Source of the DNA: Rehaibacterium terrae
GTDB lineage: Bacteria; Pseudomonadota; Gammaproteobacteria; Xanthomonadales; Xanthomonadaceae
NCBI RefSeq assembly: GCF_014202935.1
Contig: NZ_JACHHX010000006.1
Coordinates: 1-64,000, forward strand
DNA: 64,000 nt
Direction of reading: 5' to 3'
The position numbers and the translations under genes are program-made. Below are positions 52,770 through 61,759 of this stretch, in pieces (position 1 is the stretch's first letter; each line of letters begins with the position of its first letter). The notes below the pieces were generated by a model. The model searched no databases. It saw only the letters and a list, made by a program, of their open reading frames with translations, and was not told where the DNA came from.

Positions 52770-53258
52770 ATGGAAAACCGCGTGAGCTACATCTCCCAAG
52801 CCCTGGTCCTGCTGGCGCTGGCGGCTGCCGCGGCGTTGTGGCTGCACCGGCGTGCGCAGCGCCGGCAGAATGCGCTCGGCCGGCTGCTGGACGGCGCCGA
52901 CGCGATGGAGCGCCTGCTGCACCGCACCCGCGAACGCATGAACGCGATGCGCGGCGTGGTCGACCGCGTGCCCGACGATGTCGGCGCGGTGGCGCGCGCC
53001 TCGCTCGACAGCGACCAGGTCATCCAGGATGCCCTGCGCGACGTGCTCCAGCACCGGCTGTGGATCCAGCGCCACGGCGGGCACGCCAGCCAGCGCGAAC
53101 TCGACGAGGCCTGCGCCGCCATGGACCGCGCCCGCGAACGCATCACCGCCGAGCTCGACCGTCTGGAACGCGCCGGCGCCGAGCTGACCGAAGCCACCGA
53201 CGCGGCCCTCGAGGCCGCACGTCGCGAGCCGCCCGAGCTGCGCCGCCAGAGCGGCTGA
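52770..53258 (+). CDS. Small membrane-anchored coiled-coil protein, unknown function
   Basis: Not recognised as a named family. The 162-residue protein has one N-terminal transmembrane helix (about 8-25, ALVLLALAAAAALWL) followed by a basic stretch and a long charged helical region (about 30-155) rich in Arg, Ala, Glu and Asp that should form a coiled coil (EACAAMDRARERITAELDRLERAGAELTEATDAALEAAR). The ATG at 52770 is used; a GTG at 52782 is possible. It lies 7 bases before maf, so the two are probably co-transcribed. Confidence 0.75.
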   Translation: MENRVSYISQALVLLALAAAAALWLHRRAQRRQNALGRLLDGADAMERLLHRTRERMNAMRGVVDRVPDDVGAVARASLDSDQVIQDALRDVLQHRLWIQRHGGHASQRELDEACAAMDRARERITAELDRLERAGAELTEATDAALEAARREPPELRRQSG

Positions 53259-53265
53259 GGCCCCG

Positions 53266-53844
53266 ATGCCGAAATTGATCCTCGCCTCGACCTCGCCCTA
53301 CCGGCGCGAGCTGCTGGGCCGCCTGGGACTGCCGTTCGAGACGGCGCGCCCCGAGGTCGACGAAGCCCCGCAGCCCGGCGAGCCGCCCGCCGCCCTCGCC
53401 CGCCGCCTGGCCGCGGCCAAGGCCCGTGCGGTCGCCGCACGCCACCCCGAGGACTGGGTGATCGGCTCCGACCAGGTCGCCGATCTCGATGGACGACCGC
53501 TCGGGAAACCCGGCGACCATGCCCGCGCGGTCGCGCAGCTGCGCGCAACCGCAGGCCGCGAAGTCCGCTTCCACACCGGCCTGTGCCTGCTGCGTGGGAC
53601 CGATGACGAGGTCCAGCACCACCTCGACCTGACAGTGGTGCGCTTCCGCCCGCTCGACGTGGACGAGATCGAGCGCTACCTGCGCACCGAGCGACCCTAC
53701 GACTGCGCCGGCAGCTTCAAATGCGAGGGATTGGGCATCACCCTGTTCGAGGCGATCGAATCGCGCGACCCCACGGCGCTGATCGGCCTGCCGCTGATCG
53801 CGCTGGCGGGAATGCTGCGACGGGCGGGGTTCGCAGTGCCCTGA
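53266..53844 (+). CDS. Maf-family nucleotide pyrophosphatase (YceF-type)
   Basis: House-cleaning enzyme that hydrolyses modified nucleoside triphosphates. The 192-residue protein has the Maf signature LILASTSPYRRELLGRLGLPF, the metal-binding Asp in VIGSDQVADLDG and KPGDHARAVAQL, and the YceF-type C-terminus with CAGSFKCEGLGITLFE. Absence of the SYRxE...YAGGYGIQ pattern of YhdE separates it from dTTPase Maf; YceF prefers m7GTP. Its yceD-rpmF neighbourhood matches E. coli yceF. Confidence 0.93.
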   Translation: MPKLILASTSPYRRELLGRLGLPFETARPEVDEAPQPGEPPAALARRLAAAKARAVAARHPEDWVIGSDQVADLDGRPLGKPGDHARAVAQLRATAGREVRFHTGLCLLRGTDDEVQHHLDLTVVRFRPLDVDEIERYLRTERPYDCAGSFKCEGLGITLFEAIESRDPTALIGLPLIALAGMLRRAGFAVP

Positions 53845-53862
53845 GTCCCTGCGCGGCGCGCC

Positions 53863-55725
53863 CTAGTCCACCCGCAGCCAGCGCGCTCCAACGACCTCGA
53901 CGCTGCCGTCGCCGCCATGCACGCGCAGCGCCAGACGGTACCGGCCAGGCGCAAGCGAGCCGGCCGGGAGTTCGGCACGGAAGCCGAGATCGGGCTGCGC
54001 CGGGTCGGTCGAGCCGCGCCAGAAGTCCACCACGTCCGGGCGCGGCAGCCCGAGCATGGCCTCGGCCACCGGCTCGCCGCCCAGCAGCACCTCGACCCGG
54101 CGCACGCCGGCGCCGTCCTTCATCGTCCAGCCCTCGAACACCAGCGCGTCGCCACGCGGGACACGCTGCCCGGGGCGGTCGATGGCCCCCAGCGCCGGCG
54201 TGACGCAGGGCGCATCCGCCGGCACCGCACCGGCGGGCAGGCGGAACAGCAGGAAGCGCTTGCGGCCGTCATCCACCGCCACGGTCACGGGCGGCGGCAG
54301 CGGACCGGCCAGCACGCAGACCTGCCGGTACCAGTCGACCAGTTCACGCGGCCGCACCGCGCCGTCCTCCAGCACTAGCAGGACCGGTGCCGGGCGCTTG
54401 CGCAGACTGTCGCGTACATACCCCCAAAGCGCCAGCTGGGCGGCACGGCCGTGCTTGTGGTTCTTCGGGTGGTCGAGCACCCCGATGTCGCGCCGCCGCA
54501 GGTGGAAGGCGAGCGCCGCCGCCGGCATGAAGTTGTCCGCCACCACCTGCGTCGAGGGCGACAGCCGGTCCAGCTCGTGCGCCACCGCCACGGCCAGCTC
54601 ACGCCAACCGCTGAAGTTGTCCGGGTACAGCGGCCGGTCGGCCAGCGGCGACCGCCAGGTCGGCATGGCCGCGGCGGCGAGCCAGACGAACGTGGCCAGC
54701 AGCCCTGCGGCCGCCAGGCCGTGCGCCGCCCGCCACGACCACGACCACGACCACGACCTCGCCCCGTCGCCCAGCGCCGGCAGCACCGCCATCAGCGCCA
54801 GCCAGGCCGGCAGCGGCCAGTGGAAGCTGACGCGCTCGGCATCGGCGAAGAAGCCGAGCACGAACAACCCGAGCAGCGGCACGCCTGCCGCACCCAGCAC
54901 CAGGCCCCATGGCCCGGCCTCGCCGCGGCGCCAACGCCGCCACACCTGCACCAGCGCCCACAGCAGCAGCACGAACAGCAGCGGCGTCACCACCACCGCC
55001 TGCACCAGCGGAAACCACGCGCCGTCCCAGTGGAAGGCCCAAGGATGACGGTCGACCAGCTGGAAACCCACGCCGGCCCCGCGATGGGCGAGATTCCATG
55101 CACCCAGCGGCAACCAGGCCGCCGCACCCAGCGCCAGCACGCCCCACAGCGCCGGGCGCCGCAGCAGTGCACGTCCCTCGGCGACGAGGAGCAGGCCGAC
55201 CAGCCCGGCGGCGAGCACCACCACGAAGCGGTAGTGACTGAGCGCACCGAGTACCAGCCCGGCCGCCAGCAATGCATAGGCGCCACGCTCGCGGCCACGC
55301 AGCAGCGCGGCGATGGCGTCCAGACACAGCAACGTGGCGAAGGTCAGCGGCACGTCCGGCAACGCGAGCACGCCGAGCGTGCCGGTCAGCGGCATCAGCA
55401 GGCACAGGATGCCGGCGCGCCAGCCGGCCTCGGCGCCGAACCAGCGTGCCGCGATGCGCGCCAGCAGCCACGGTATCGCCGCGCCCATCAGCAGGAAGGG
55501 CCAACGCAGGCCCAACGGCGTCGGGCCGCCGAGCTCCATGCCCAGCCAGGCCAGCCAGGCCGTGCCGGCCGGCAGGTCGGAATACGCCCAGGCCGGATGC
55601 CGTGCCTCCCAGGCGTAGAAGGCCTCGTCGCCGAACAGGTCCAGGGAGGCGGCCAGCCACAGCTTGACCGCGCCCAGCAGTGCCCAGAGGGTGACAAACT
55701 TCACGTAGGCTGAAGGCCGCGCCAT
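53863..55725 (-). CDS. Glycosyltransferase family 39-type membrane protein
   Basis: Likely transfers a sugar from a polyprenyl-phosphate donor at the membrane; acceptor unknown. The 620-residue protein has a DUF/ArnT-like N-terminus with the acidic loop motif in SLDLFGDEAFYAWEARHPAWAYSDLPAG (the conserved Asp-Glu near residues 33-34), about ten transmembrane helices to residue 400, then a periplasmic domain. The (CCACGA) repeat at 54733-54756 encodes an SWSWSWSW insertion in a loop. The ATG is at 55725. It is divergent from moxR with a 48-base gap. Confidence 0.85.
   Translation of the reverse strand: MARPSAYVKFVTLWALLGAVKLWLAASLDLFGDEAFYAWEARHPAWAYSDLPAGTAWLAWLGMELGGPTPLGLRWPFLLMGAAIPWLLARIAARWFGAEAGWRAGILCLLMPLTGTLGVLALPDVPLTFATLLCLDAIAALLRGRERGAYALLAAGLVLGALSHYRFVVVLAAGLVGLLLVAEGRALLRRPALWGVLALGAAAWLPLGAWNLAHRGAGVGFQLVDRHPWAFHWDGAWFPLVQAVVVTPLLFVLLLWALVQVWRRWRRGEAGPWGLVLGAAGVPLLGLFVLGFFADAERVSFHWPLPAWLALMAVLPALGDGARSWSWSWSWRAAHGLAAAGLLATFVWLAAAAMPTWRSPLADRPLYPDNFSGWRELAVAVAHELDRLSPSTQVVADNFMPAAALAFHLRRRDIGVLDHPKNHKHGRAAQLALWGYVRDSLRKRPAPVLLVLEDGAVRPRELVDWYRQVCVLAGPLPPPVTVAVDDGRKRFLLFRLPAGAVPADAPCVTPALGAIDRPGQRVPRGDALVFEGWTMKDGAGVRRVEVLLGGEPVAEAMLGLPRPDVVDFWRGSTDPAQPDLGFRAELPAGSLAPGRYRLALRVHGGDGSVEVVGARWLRVD
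54733..54756 (+). repeat. Hexanucleotide repeat (CCACGA)4
   Basis: Four perfect copies of CCACGA in frame in the glycosyltransferase gene; on the minus strand they encode alternating Ser-Trp residues near residue 325. As a 6-base unit, gain or loss of copies changes the loop by two residues without a frameshift. Confidence 0.9.
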
Positions 55726-55773
55726 GCCAGCATCCTGCTCGCGTCGACAAGAAAAGGACGGTCCAAGAACGAC

Positions 55774-56727
55774 ATGCATGCCCAGACCCACACCCCACCC
55801 ATCGTAGCCGACGCCGCGCGCACGGCGCTGACCGGGGCGATCGCGCAGGTCAACCGGCTGGTGCTGGGCAAACGGCGCGAGGTGGCCCTCGCCTTCACCT
55901 GCCTGCTGGCCGGCGGCCATCTGCTGATCGAGGACTTGCCCGGGCTGGGCAAGACCACGCTGGCACGCGCCCTGGCGGCAACCCTGGGCCTGGATTTCCA
56001 GCGCATGCAGTTCACCTCCGACCTGCTGCCATCCGACATCCTCGGCGTCAGCGTGTACGACCAGAGCGCGCGCGAGTTCCGCTTCCATCCGGGGCCGGTG
56101 TTCACCCAATTGCTGCTCGCCGACGAGATCAACCGCGCGCCGCCGCGCACCCAGAGCGCGCTGCTGGAGGCGATGGCCGAGCACCAGGTCAGCATCGACG
56201 GCATCACCCACCTGCTGCCGCAACCGTTCTTCGTCATCGCCACGCAGAACCCGGTCGACCTGGCCGGCACCTTCCCGCTGCCCGACTCGCAGCTCGACCG
56301 CTTCCTGCTGCGCCTGCGGCTGGGCTACCCCGACGCCGAGGCCGAGCGCGAGATGCTGGCCGGCGAGGATCGCCGCGAGCTGATCGCCCACACCCTGCCG
56401 ATGCTCACCGCCGAGGACGTGCTGGCCCTGCGCGCCGCCGTCGAGAACATTCACGCCAGCGAAGCATTGATCGCCTACGTGCAGGCCCTGATGGCGGAGA
56501 GCCGCCGCCATCCCGGCGTGCGCGTCGGACTGTCGCCGCGCGCCGGCCTGGCGCTGCTGCGCGCCGCGCGCGCACACGCGCTGCTGGCCGGGCGCGAGCA
56601 TGTGCTGCCGGAGGACGTGCAGGCGCTGTTCGTCGAGGTCGCCGCGCACCGGCTGGTGCCGGAGGCCGACGCCAGCGACCGGCTGGCACTGGCCGACGCC
56701 ATCCTGCGGGCGGTCAGGCTGCCCTGA
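55774..56727 (+). CDS. MoxR-family AAA+ ATPase
   Basis: Chaperone-like ATPase that, with the DUF58 and transglutaminase partners, forms a common operon; its client is unknown. The 317-residue protein has Walker A (DLPGLGKTTLARALA), Walker B (LLLADEINRAPP), sensor-1-like IATQNP and arginine finger region LPDSQLDRFLLRL. The C-terminal lid matches the family. The ATG at 55774 overlaps nothing upstream; it starts the moxR-DUF58-tgpA-slp unit. Confidence 0.95.
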   Translation: MHAQTHTPPIVADAARTALTGAIAQVNRLVLGKRREVALAFTCLLAGGHLLIEDLPGLGKTTLARALAATLGLDFQRMQFTSDLLPSDILGVSVYDQSAREFRFHPGPVFTQLLLADEINRAPPRTQSALLEAMAEHQVSIDGITHLLPQPFFVIATQNPVDLAGTFPLPDSQLDRFLLRLRLGYPDAEAEREMLAGEDRRELIAHTLPMLTAEDVLALRAAVENIHASEALIAYVQALMAESRRHPGVRVGLSPRAGLALLRAARAHALLAGREHVLPEDVQALFVEVAAHRLVPEADASDRLALADAILRAVRLP

Positions 56728-56733
56728 GCGCCC

Positions 56734-57699
56734 GTGCTGGCCGCACTGCGCAGCCGTCGTGACGCGCTCGCCGACCGGCTCGGCCGATGGGCGCGACCGC
56801 GCGCGCCGGAACCGTTGCCGATCCACATCGACCGCCGCCGCATCTATGTGCTGCCGACCGGCTTCGGCCTGTTCGTCGCCGGTTTGCTGGCGACCATGCT
56901 GCTGGGCGCACTCAACTACAACAACAATCCGGCCCTGCTGCTGGGCTTCCTGCTCGCCGCCGCGGCGCACAACAGCCTGGTGCGCGCGCACCTGCACCTG
57001 AGCGGCATCCGCCTCACCGCCCTCGGCGCCGAACCGGTGCATGCCGGCGAGGTGCTGCATCTGCGCCTGCGCTTCGAGGCGGCACCGCGGCGGCGCCGGC
57101 ACGGCCTGGCCCTGCGGCTGGGCACCGCCGAGGCCTGGCTCGACCTGTCGGGCGACGATGCCGCCGAAGCCTGCCTGGCACTGCCCGCGCCGCGCCGCGG
57201 CTGGCAGCGGCTGGACCGCCTCCGTCTGTCCACCCGCCAGCCGCACGGCTTCGCCGTGGCCTGGTGCTGGCTCTGGCCGGACACCCGGCTGCTGGTGTAT
57301 CCCGCCCTGGAATCACGGGCGCCACCGCTGCCGGTCGACGGCGGCGAGGGCACGCTGGCGCACCGCCGCGACCTCGGCGAGCAGCTGCACCACCTGCGCG
57401 ACTACCGCAGCGGCGACCCGCTGCGGCAGGTGGCCTGGAAGGCCTCGGCCCGGGCCGACCGCCTGCTGGTGCGCGAGTACGAAGGCCGCGCCGGCCGCGA
57501 GGTGCACCTGGACTGGAACACGCTGACCGGACTCGGCCACGAGGAGCGCATCCGCCGGCTCGCGCGCTGGGTGGTCGAGGCCGAGCGTCACGGCCTGCGC
57601 TACCGCCTGAGCCTGCCCGGCCAATCCCTCGGCCCGGCCCTCGGACCGGCCCATCGCCACGCCTGCCTGCGCGCGCTCGCGCTGCTGCCCGATGGCTGA
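56734..57699 (+). CDS. DUF58 family protein
   Basis: Conserved partner of MoxR. The 321-residue protein has two N-terminal transmembrane helices (about 40-60 and 66-82) and the DUF58 signature near RRDLGEQLHHLRDYRSGDPLRQVAWKASARADRLLVREYEG. The start is GTG at 56734, 6 bases after moxR. The end overlaps tgpA by 8 bases. Function is inferred from the neighbourhood only. Confidence 0.93.
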   Translation: MLAALRSRRDALADRLGRWARPRAPEPLPIHIDRRRIYVLPTGFGLFVAGLLATMLLGALNYNNNPALLLGFLLAAAAHNSLVRAHLHLSGIRLTALGAEPVHAGEVLHLRLRFEAAPRRRRHGLALRLGTAEAWLDLSGDDAAEACLALPAPRRGWQRLDRLRLSTRQPHGFAVAWCWLWPDTRLLVYPALESRAPPLPVDGGEGTLAHRRDLGEQLHHLRDYRSGDPLRQVAWKASARADRLLVREYEGRAGREVHLDWNTLTGLGHEERIRRLARWVVEAERHGLRYRLSLPGQSLGPALGPAHRHACLRALALLPDG

Positions 57700-59671
57700 G
57701 TCCGCACGCCCGCCGTTGCATCCGGATGCCCGCCGCTGGTGTGTCGCGGCCGCTGCGGTCGCCGCCCTGCCGCTGCTGCTGCTGATGCCCGGCTGGCTGG
57801 CCGGCACGCTGGCGACGGTCGGCCTGGTCTCCGCCTGGAGCGGCGCGCGCCGTCCCTGGCCGGACTGGCTGCGGCTGCTGCTGACCCTGAGCCTGACCGG
57901 GCTGGTGCTGGCGGCGTTCGGCTTCCGCTTCGGCCGCGACACCGGTTGCGCGCTGCTGCTGGCGATGCTGGCGCTCAAGCTGGGCGAGACGCGCTGGCTG
58001 CGCGACGGGCGCAGCCTGGTCGGTTTTGCGCTGTTCGCCACCTTCGCCGCCTTCCTGCAGGATCAGGGGCCCCTGACGCTGGCGCTGGCGGTCCCGGCGG
58101 TGACGATGGCGCTGGCCGCCAGCAGCCGCATGGCCGAGCACGAGGTGCCGGGCGGTGTGACGGTCCCGGTTGCGCACCGCCTGGCCGGTGCCGTCGCGTG
58201 GGTTGCACTGGCGATCCCGCTGGCGGTGGCGACGTTCTGGCTGTTCCCGCGCCTTCCGGCCCCGCTCTGGGGCGTACCCGAGAATGCGCTGGCACGCACC
58301 GGCATCAGCGACCGGATGGAGCCCGGACAATGGCTGGACCTGATGAACGACGACGCACCGGCCTTCCGTGCGCGTTTCTTCGGTCCGCCGCCGCCGGTCG
58401 AGCAGATGTACTGGCGCGGGCCGGTACTGTGGGATTTCGACGGCCGTGCCTGGACCCGCGCCCCCTGGGCCGCCTCGCTGCCACCGGCGCCGGTCGAGGC
58501 GGCCGGCCCCGGGCTGGCCTACGAGATCACCCTGGAACCGACCGACAAGCGCTTTCTGTTCGCCCTGGACCTGCCCACCTCGGCACCGCCCGATGCCGTG
58601 ATGGGCCTGGACCTGGCGCCTTATGCCCGCCGCGCGGTGTCCAGCCTGCGCCGTTACCGGCTCGAATCCGTGTCGCCGGCGCGCTTCGAGCCGCAACTCC
58701 GGCACCAGCTGTGGCAGGCGGCGACGCGGCTGCCGGAGGGCTACAACCCGCGCACGCTGGCACTGGCGCAGCGCTGGCGCAGCGAGGGCGCCGACGATGC
58801 CGAGGTCATCCGCCGCGCGCTGGCCTGGTTCCGCGCCGAGTTCAGCTACTCGCTGGATGCGCCGCCGCTCGGCCGCCACAGCGTCGACGAGTTCCTGTTC
58901 GTCACCCGGCAGGGTTTCTGCGAGCACTTCAGCTCCTCCTTCGCCGTGCTGATGCGCGCCGCCGGCATCCCGGCCCGCGTGGTGACCGGCTACGCCGGCG
59001 GCTTCCGCAACCCGATCGGCGACTACTGGCTGATCCGTCAGTCCGACGCCCATGCCTGGACCGAAGTCTGGCTGGAGGGACGCGGCTGGACGCGCATCGA
59101 TCCGACCGCGGCGGTCGACCCCGAGCGCGTCTTCCTGCGCAGCGGCTTCATCGGCGGCGGGCTGGCCGGACTGGGCGAGGGCCTGGTCCCGATCGCCACC
59201 TTCGCCGACTGGCTGCGGCGCGGCTGGAATGAGTTCGTGCTCGGCTTCGACGCCAACCGTCAGCGTCTCCTGCTGCGCCCGTTCGGCATCGAGGAAGCCA
59301 GCGCCGGCCAGCTCGCCCTGGCCTTCGCGACGGGTGTCGGGCTGTCGCTGGCGCTCACCCTGTGGCTGTTGCTGCGGCAATCCTCGCCGCGAACCGATCC
59401 ACTGCTGGCTGCCTATGCCCGCTTCCTCGCGCGCCTGGCCCGTGCCGGCGTGGCCAAGGCCCCACACGAGCCACCACTGACCTTCGCCGAACGCGCCGCC
59501 GCCCGCCTGCCGGCGGACGCCGGCGAGATCCTCGCGCTCAGCTGGCGTTTCGCGGCTTGGCGCTATGCTGGTGCGGTGTTGGACAACGAGGCACGCGCAC
59601 AGCTGGCGCGTGCCTTGCGCAACTTCCGGCCGCGCGTGCGTGCGCGGCCCCTGCCTGGAGCCGATCCATGA
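57692..59671 (+). CDS. TgpA-type transmembrane transglutaminase
   Basis: Membrane protein with a periplasmic transglutaminase-like domain; TgpA is essential for viability in Pseudomonas aeruginosa. The 659-residue protein has about six N-terminal helices (to roughly 190), a DUF3488 part, and the Cys-His-Asp triad at Cys410 (RQGFCEHFSSSFA), His454 (SDAHAWTEVWLEG) and Asp470 (RIDPTA). A further transmembrane helix lies near residue 550, followed by a DUF4129-like cytosolic tail. The start overlaps the DUF58 stop and the end overlaps slp. Confidence 0.95.
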   Translation: MAESARPPLHPDARRWCVAAAAVAALPLLLLMPGWLAGTLATVGLVSAWSGARRPWPDWLRLLLTLSLTGLVLAAFGFRFGRDTGCALLLAMLALKLGETRWLRDGRSLVGFALFATFAAFLQDQGPLTLALAVPAVTMALAASSRMAEHEVPGGVTVPVAHRLAGAVAWVALAIPLAVATFWLFPRLPAPLWGVPENALARTGISDRMEPGQWLDLMNDDAPAFRARFFGPPPPVEQMYWRGPVLWDFDGRAWTRAPWAASLPPAPVEAAGPGLAYEITLEPTDKRFLFALDLPTSAPPDAVMGLDLAPYARRAVSSLRRYRLESVSPARFEPQLRHQLWQAATRLPEGYNPRTLALAQRWRSEGADDAEVIRRALAWFRAEFSYSLDAPPLGRHSVDEFLFVTRQGFCEHFSSSFAVLMRAAGIPARVVTGYAGGFRNPIGDYWLIRQSDAHAWTEVWLEGRGWTRIDPTAAVDPERVFLRSGFIGGGLAGLGEGLVPIATFADWLRRGWNEFVLGFDANRQRLLLRPFGIEEASAGQLALAFATGVGLSLALTLWLLLRQSSPRTDPLLAAYARFLARLARAGVAKAPHEPPLTFAERAAARLPADAGEILALSWRFAAWRYAGAVLDNEARAQLARALRNFRPRVRARPLPGADP

Positions 59672-60189
59672 GTCGTCCCGGTCTTTCTCCTGCCTGCGTC
59701 ACGCTGCTGGTTGCCAGCCTCGCACTGGCGGGCTGCGCCACCGCACCGACCCCACTGCGCGGCGACTACGCGCCGCTCACCCCGGCCGACGCGGCCAGCA
59801 CGGCCGCCATCGGCGCCAGTGTGCGCTGGGGCGGCACGATCGCCGCAGTCGAGCCGCGCCGCGACAGCACCTGCCTGCAGATCGTCGGCCGCGACCTGGG
59901 CAGCCTGGCGCGCCCCCGCAGCGACGACAGCACCACCGGCCGCTTCCTGGCCTGTCGCGCCGGCTTCTACGATCCGGAAGTGTTCGCCGCCGGCCGCGAA
60001 GTCACCGTCGTCGGTCGCATCGACGGCATGGAAACGCGCCTGATCGGCGAATACGAGTATCGCCATCCGCGCGTGGCCGCCGATGTCATCTATCTGTGGC
60101 CGCCACGACAGGAGGTCGACCCGCGCTGGCGCGACCCGTGGTATCACCCCTACCCGTACTGGTACGGTCCGCGCCGCTGGTGGTGGTGA
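59668..60189 (+). CDS. Slp-family outer-membrane lipoprotein
   Basis: The 173-residue protein has a lipoprotein signal peptide with lipobox LALAGC (Cys23), a Slp-type beta-domain (VRWGGTIAAVEPRRDSTCLQIVGRDL, AGREVTVVGRIDGMETRLIGEYEYRHPRV) and a Trp/Tyr/Pro-rich C-terminus (WYHPYPYWYGPRRWWW). The ATG overlaps the tgpA stop (ATGA). It is the last gene of the moxR unit, convergent with the HIT gene. The substrate or partner is unknown. Confidence 0.92.
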   Translation: MSRPGLSPACVTLLVASLALAGCATAPTPLRGDYAPLTPADAASTAAIGASVRWGGTIAAVEPRRDSTCLQIVGRDLGSLARPRSDDSTTGRFLACRAGFYDPEVFAAGREVTVVGRIDGMETRLIGEYEYRHPRVAADVIYLWPPRQEVDPRWRDPWYHPYPYWYGPRRWWW

Positions 60190-60246
60190 GACCCGGCCCC
60201 TTCCACGGGCCATGCGCGCGTCTGAGCGACTGACTCCCTCGGCCGC

Positions 60247-60591
60247 TCAGCCGGGCGGCCAGGCCATCTGCCGCCCGGCCAGCAGGTGCAGGTGGATGTG
60301 GTAGACCGACTGCCCACCGTCGCGATTGCAGTTGAGAACGGTGCGGTAACCGTTTTCCGAAAAGCCCTCCCGCTTCGCGTAGTCCACGGCAGCCAGCACC
60401 AGCCGGCCGACCAGCGCCGCGTGTTCCGGCGTCAGGTCGTTGAGCGTGGCGATCGGCTGCTTCGGCACGAACAGCACGTGCACCGGCGCCTGCGGGTTGA
60501 TGTCGCGGAAACCCAGCACGTGCTCGTCCTCGTAGACGATGTCGGCCGGGATCTCGCGGCGGATGATCTTGCCGAAAATGGTGTCGGACAT
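60247..60591 (-). CDS. HIT-family nucleotide hydrolase (HinT-like)
   Basis: Histidine-triad purine nucleoside phosphoramidase. The 114-residue protein begins MSDTIFGKIIRREIPADIVYEDE and ends with the triad motif QSVYHIHLHLLAGRQM (HxHxHxx), plus the nucleotide-binding ALNDINPQAP-like FRDINPQAPVHVLFVPK. Length matches HinT. The ATG is at 60591; an upstream extension crosses the GGGAATC repeat and is rejected. Confidence 0.95.
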   Translation of the reverse strand: MSDTIFGKIIRREIPADIVYEDEHVLGFRDINPQAPVHVLFVPKQPIATLNDLTPEHAALVGRLVLAAVDYAKREGFSENGYRTVLNCNRDGGQSVYHIHLHLLAGRQMAWPPG

Positions 60592-60597
60592 AAGAAC

Positions 60598-60618
60598 GGG
60601 AATCGGGAATCGGGAATC
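60598..60618. repeat. GGGAATC triplicate between recR and HIT gene
   Basis: Three direct copies of GGGAATC (60598-60604, 60605-60611, 60612-60618) in the 85-base gap. It resembles one arm of the inverted elements at 46322-46388 and 37308-37394, but no facing CGATTCCC arm is seen here. Confidence 0.75.
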
Positions 60619-60676
60619 GGGTGAGAGCATCGAGGCTCGGCGTCCGGGATGCAAGCCGGCGCCCGCCGTGCGCCAC

Positions 60677-61285
60677 TCAGGACGGAATTTCGCTGCGCGA
60701 ACCGAAGGCGTGGGCCAAGGTGCCGCGGTCGATGTATTCCAGCTCGCCGCCCAGCGGCAAGCCGTGCGCCAGCCGGCTCGGACGCACGCCGTGCTGGCGC
60801 GCGAGCTGGGCCAGGTAATGCGCGGTGGCCTCACCCTCGACGGTCGGGTTGGTGGCGATGATCAGCTCGCCCACATCGCCGGCGGCGAGCCGCGCCGCGA
60901 GCAGGTCCAGGCCGAGCTCGCGCGGGCCGATGCCGTCCAGTGGCGACAGCCGCCCCTGCAACACGAAGTACAGCCCACGGTAGCCGGTGGCAAGTTCGAT
61001 GGCGAGACGGTCGGCGGGCGTCTCCACCACGCACAGCAGCTGCGTCTCGCGCGCGGGGCTGGCGCACAGCGGGCACACCGGCACCTCGCTGAAGTCGCGG
61101 CAACGCTCGCAGTGGCCGATCTTCTCCATCGCCTCGGCCAGGCGTGCCGCCAGCCGCACCCCGCCCTCGCGATCGCGTTCGAGCAGGTGATAGGCCATGC
61201 GCTGCGCCGACTTCTGCCCGACACCGGGCAGGCAGCGCAGGGCTTCGATGAGCTGGTCGAGGAGGGGGGAGGCGCTCACGGGCAT
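60677..61285 (-). CDS. recR: Recombination protein RecR
   Basis: Works with RecF and RecO to load RecA on gaps. The 202-residue protein has the helix-hairpin-helix [20 protein letters not shown], a four-Cys zinc finger ([16 protein letters not shown]) and a Toprim domain ([34 protein letters not shown]). Length matches. The ATG is at 61285; a GTG two codons later is possible. It follows ybaB by 150 bases of unassigned sequence, in the conserved dnaX-ybaB-recR order. Confidence 0.97.
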   Translation of the reverse strand: MPVSASPLLDQLIEALRCLPGVGQKSAQRMAYHLLERDREGGVRLAARLAEAMEKIGHCERCRDFSEVPVCPLCASPARETQLLCVVETPADRLAIELATGYRGLYFVLQGRLSPLDGIGPRELGLDLLAARLAAGDVGELIIATNPTVEGEATAHYLAQLARQHGVRPSRLAHGLPLGGELEYIDRGTLAHAFGSRSEIPS

Positions 61286-61435
61286 CGAGGATAGGGAGCT
61301 GAAAACTGGGCGGTGAGCGGTACAACCTGCGCTCGCGCTTGAAGTGCGTCGACACTCATGCGCTCAGCGTTCGCGGAGACGCTCGGCCACCGCTGCCACG
61401 CCCATGGAGACGATCGCTCATCCCCCAGCCCTGCT

Positions 61436-61756
61436 TCAAAACGGCAGCTTCATGCCCGGCGGCAATGGCATGCCGGCGGTCACCTTGGCCATGTACTGCT
61501 GGCTGAGCTCGTTGGCCTTGTTGACCGCATCGTTGAAGGCGGCGGCGACCAGATCCTCCAGCATCTCGGCATCGCCGAGCGCCTGCGGATCGATACGCAC
61601 CCGGCGGGTTTCCATGCGGCCGGTCAGGGTCACCTGCACCATGCCGCCACCGGCCTGGCCGGTGACTTCGAGCCTGGCGAGTTCTTCCTGCGCACGCTGC
61701 ATGTTTTCCTGCATGCGCTGCGCCTGCTGCATGAGTTGGGCGATGTTGCCTCGCAT
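61436..61756 (-). CDS. ybaB: YbaB/EbfC nucleoid-associated protein
   Basis: Dimeric DNA-binding protein. The 106-residue protein starts [20 protein letters not shown] and has the helical tweezer with [21 protein letters not shown] and [32 protein letters not shown], a typical YbaB end. It lies 3 bases after the dnaX stop and is co-transcribed with it. Confidence 0.97.
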   Translation of the reverse strand: MRGNIAQLMQQAQRMQENMQRAQEELARLEVTGQAGGGMVQVTLTGRMETRRVRIDPQALGDAEMLEDLVAAAFNDAVNKANELSQQYMAKVTAGMPLPPGMKLPF

Positions 61757-61759
61757 GGT

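Noticed and set aside
55726-57246. N-terminal extension of the glycosyltransferase frame to 1127 residues
   Set aside because: The extension is antisense to moxR and DUF58. The ATG at 55725 gives the family N-terminus.
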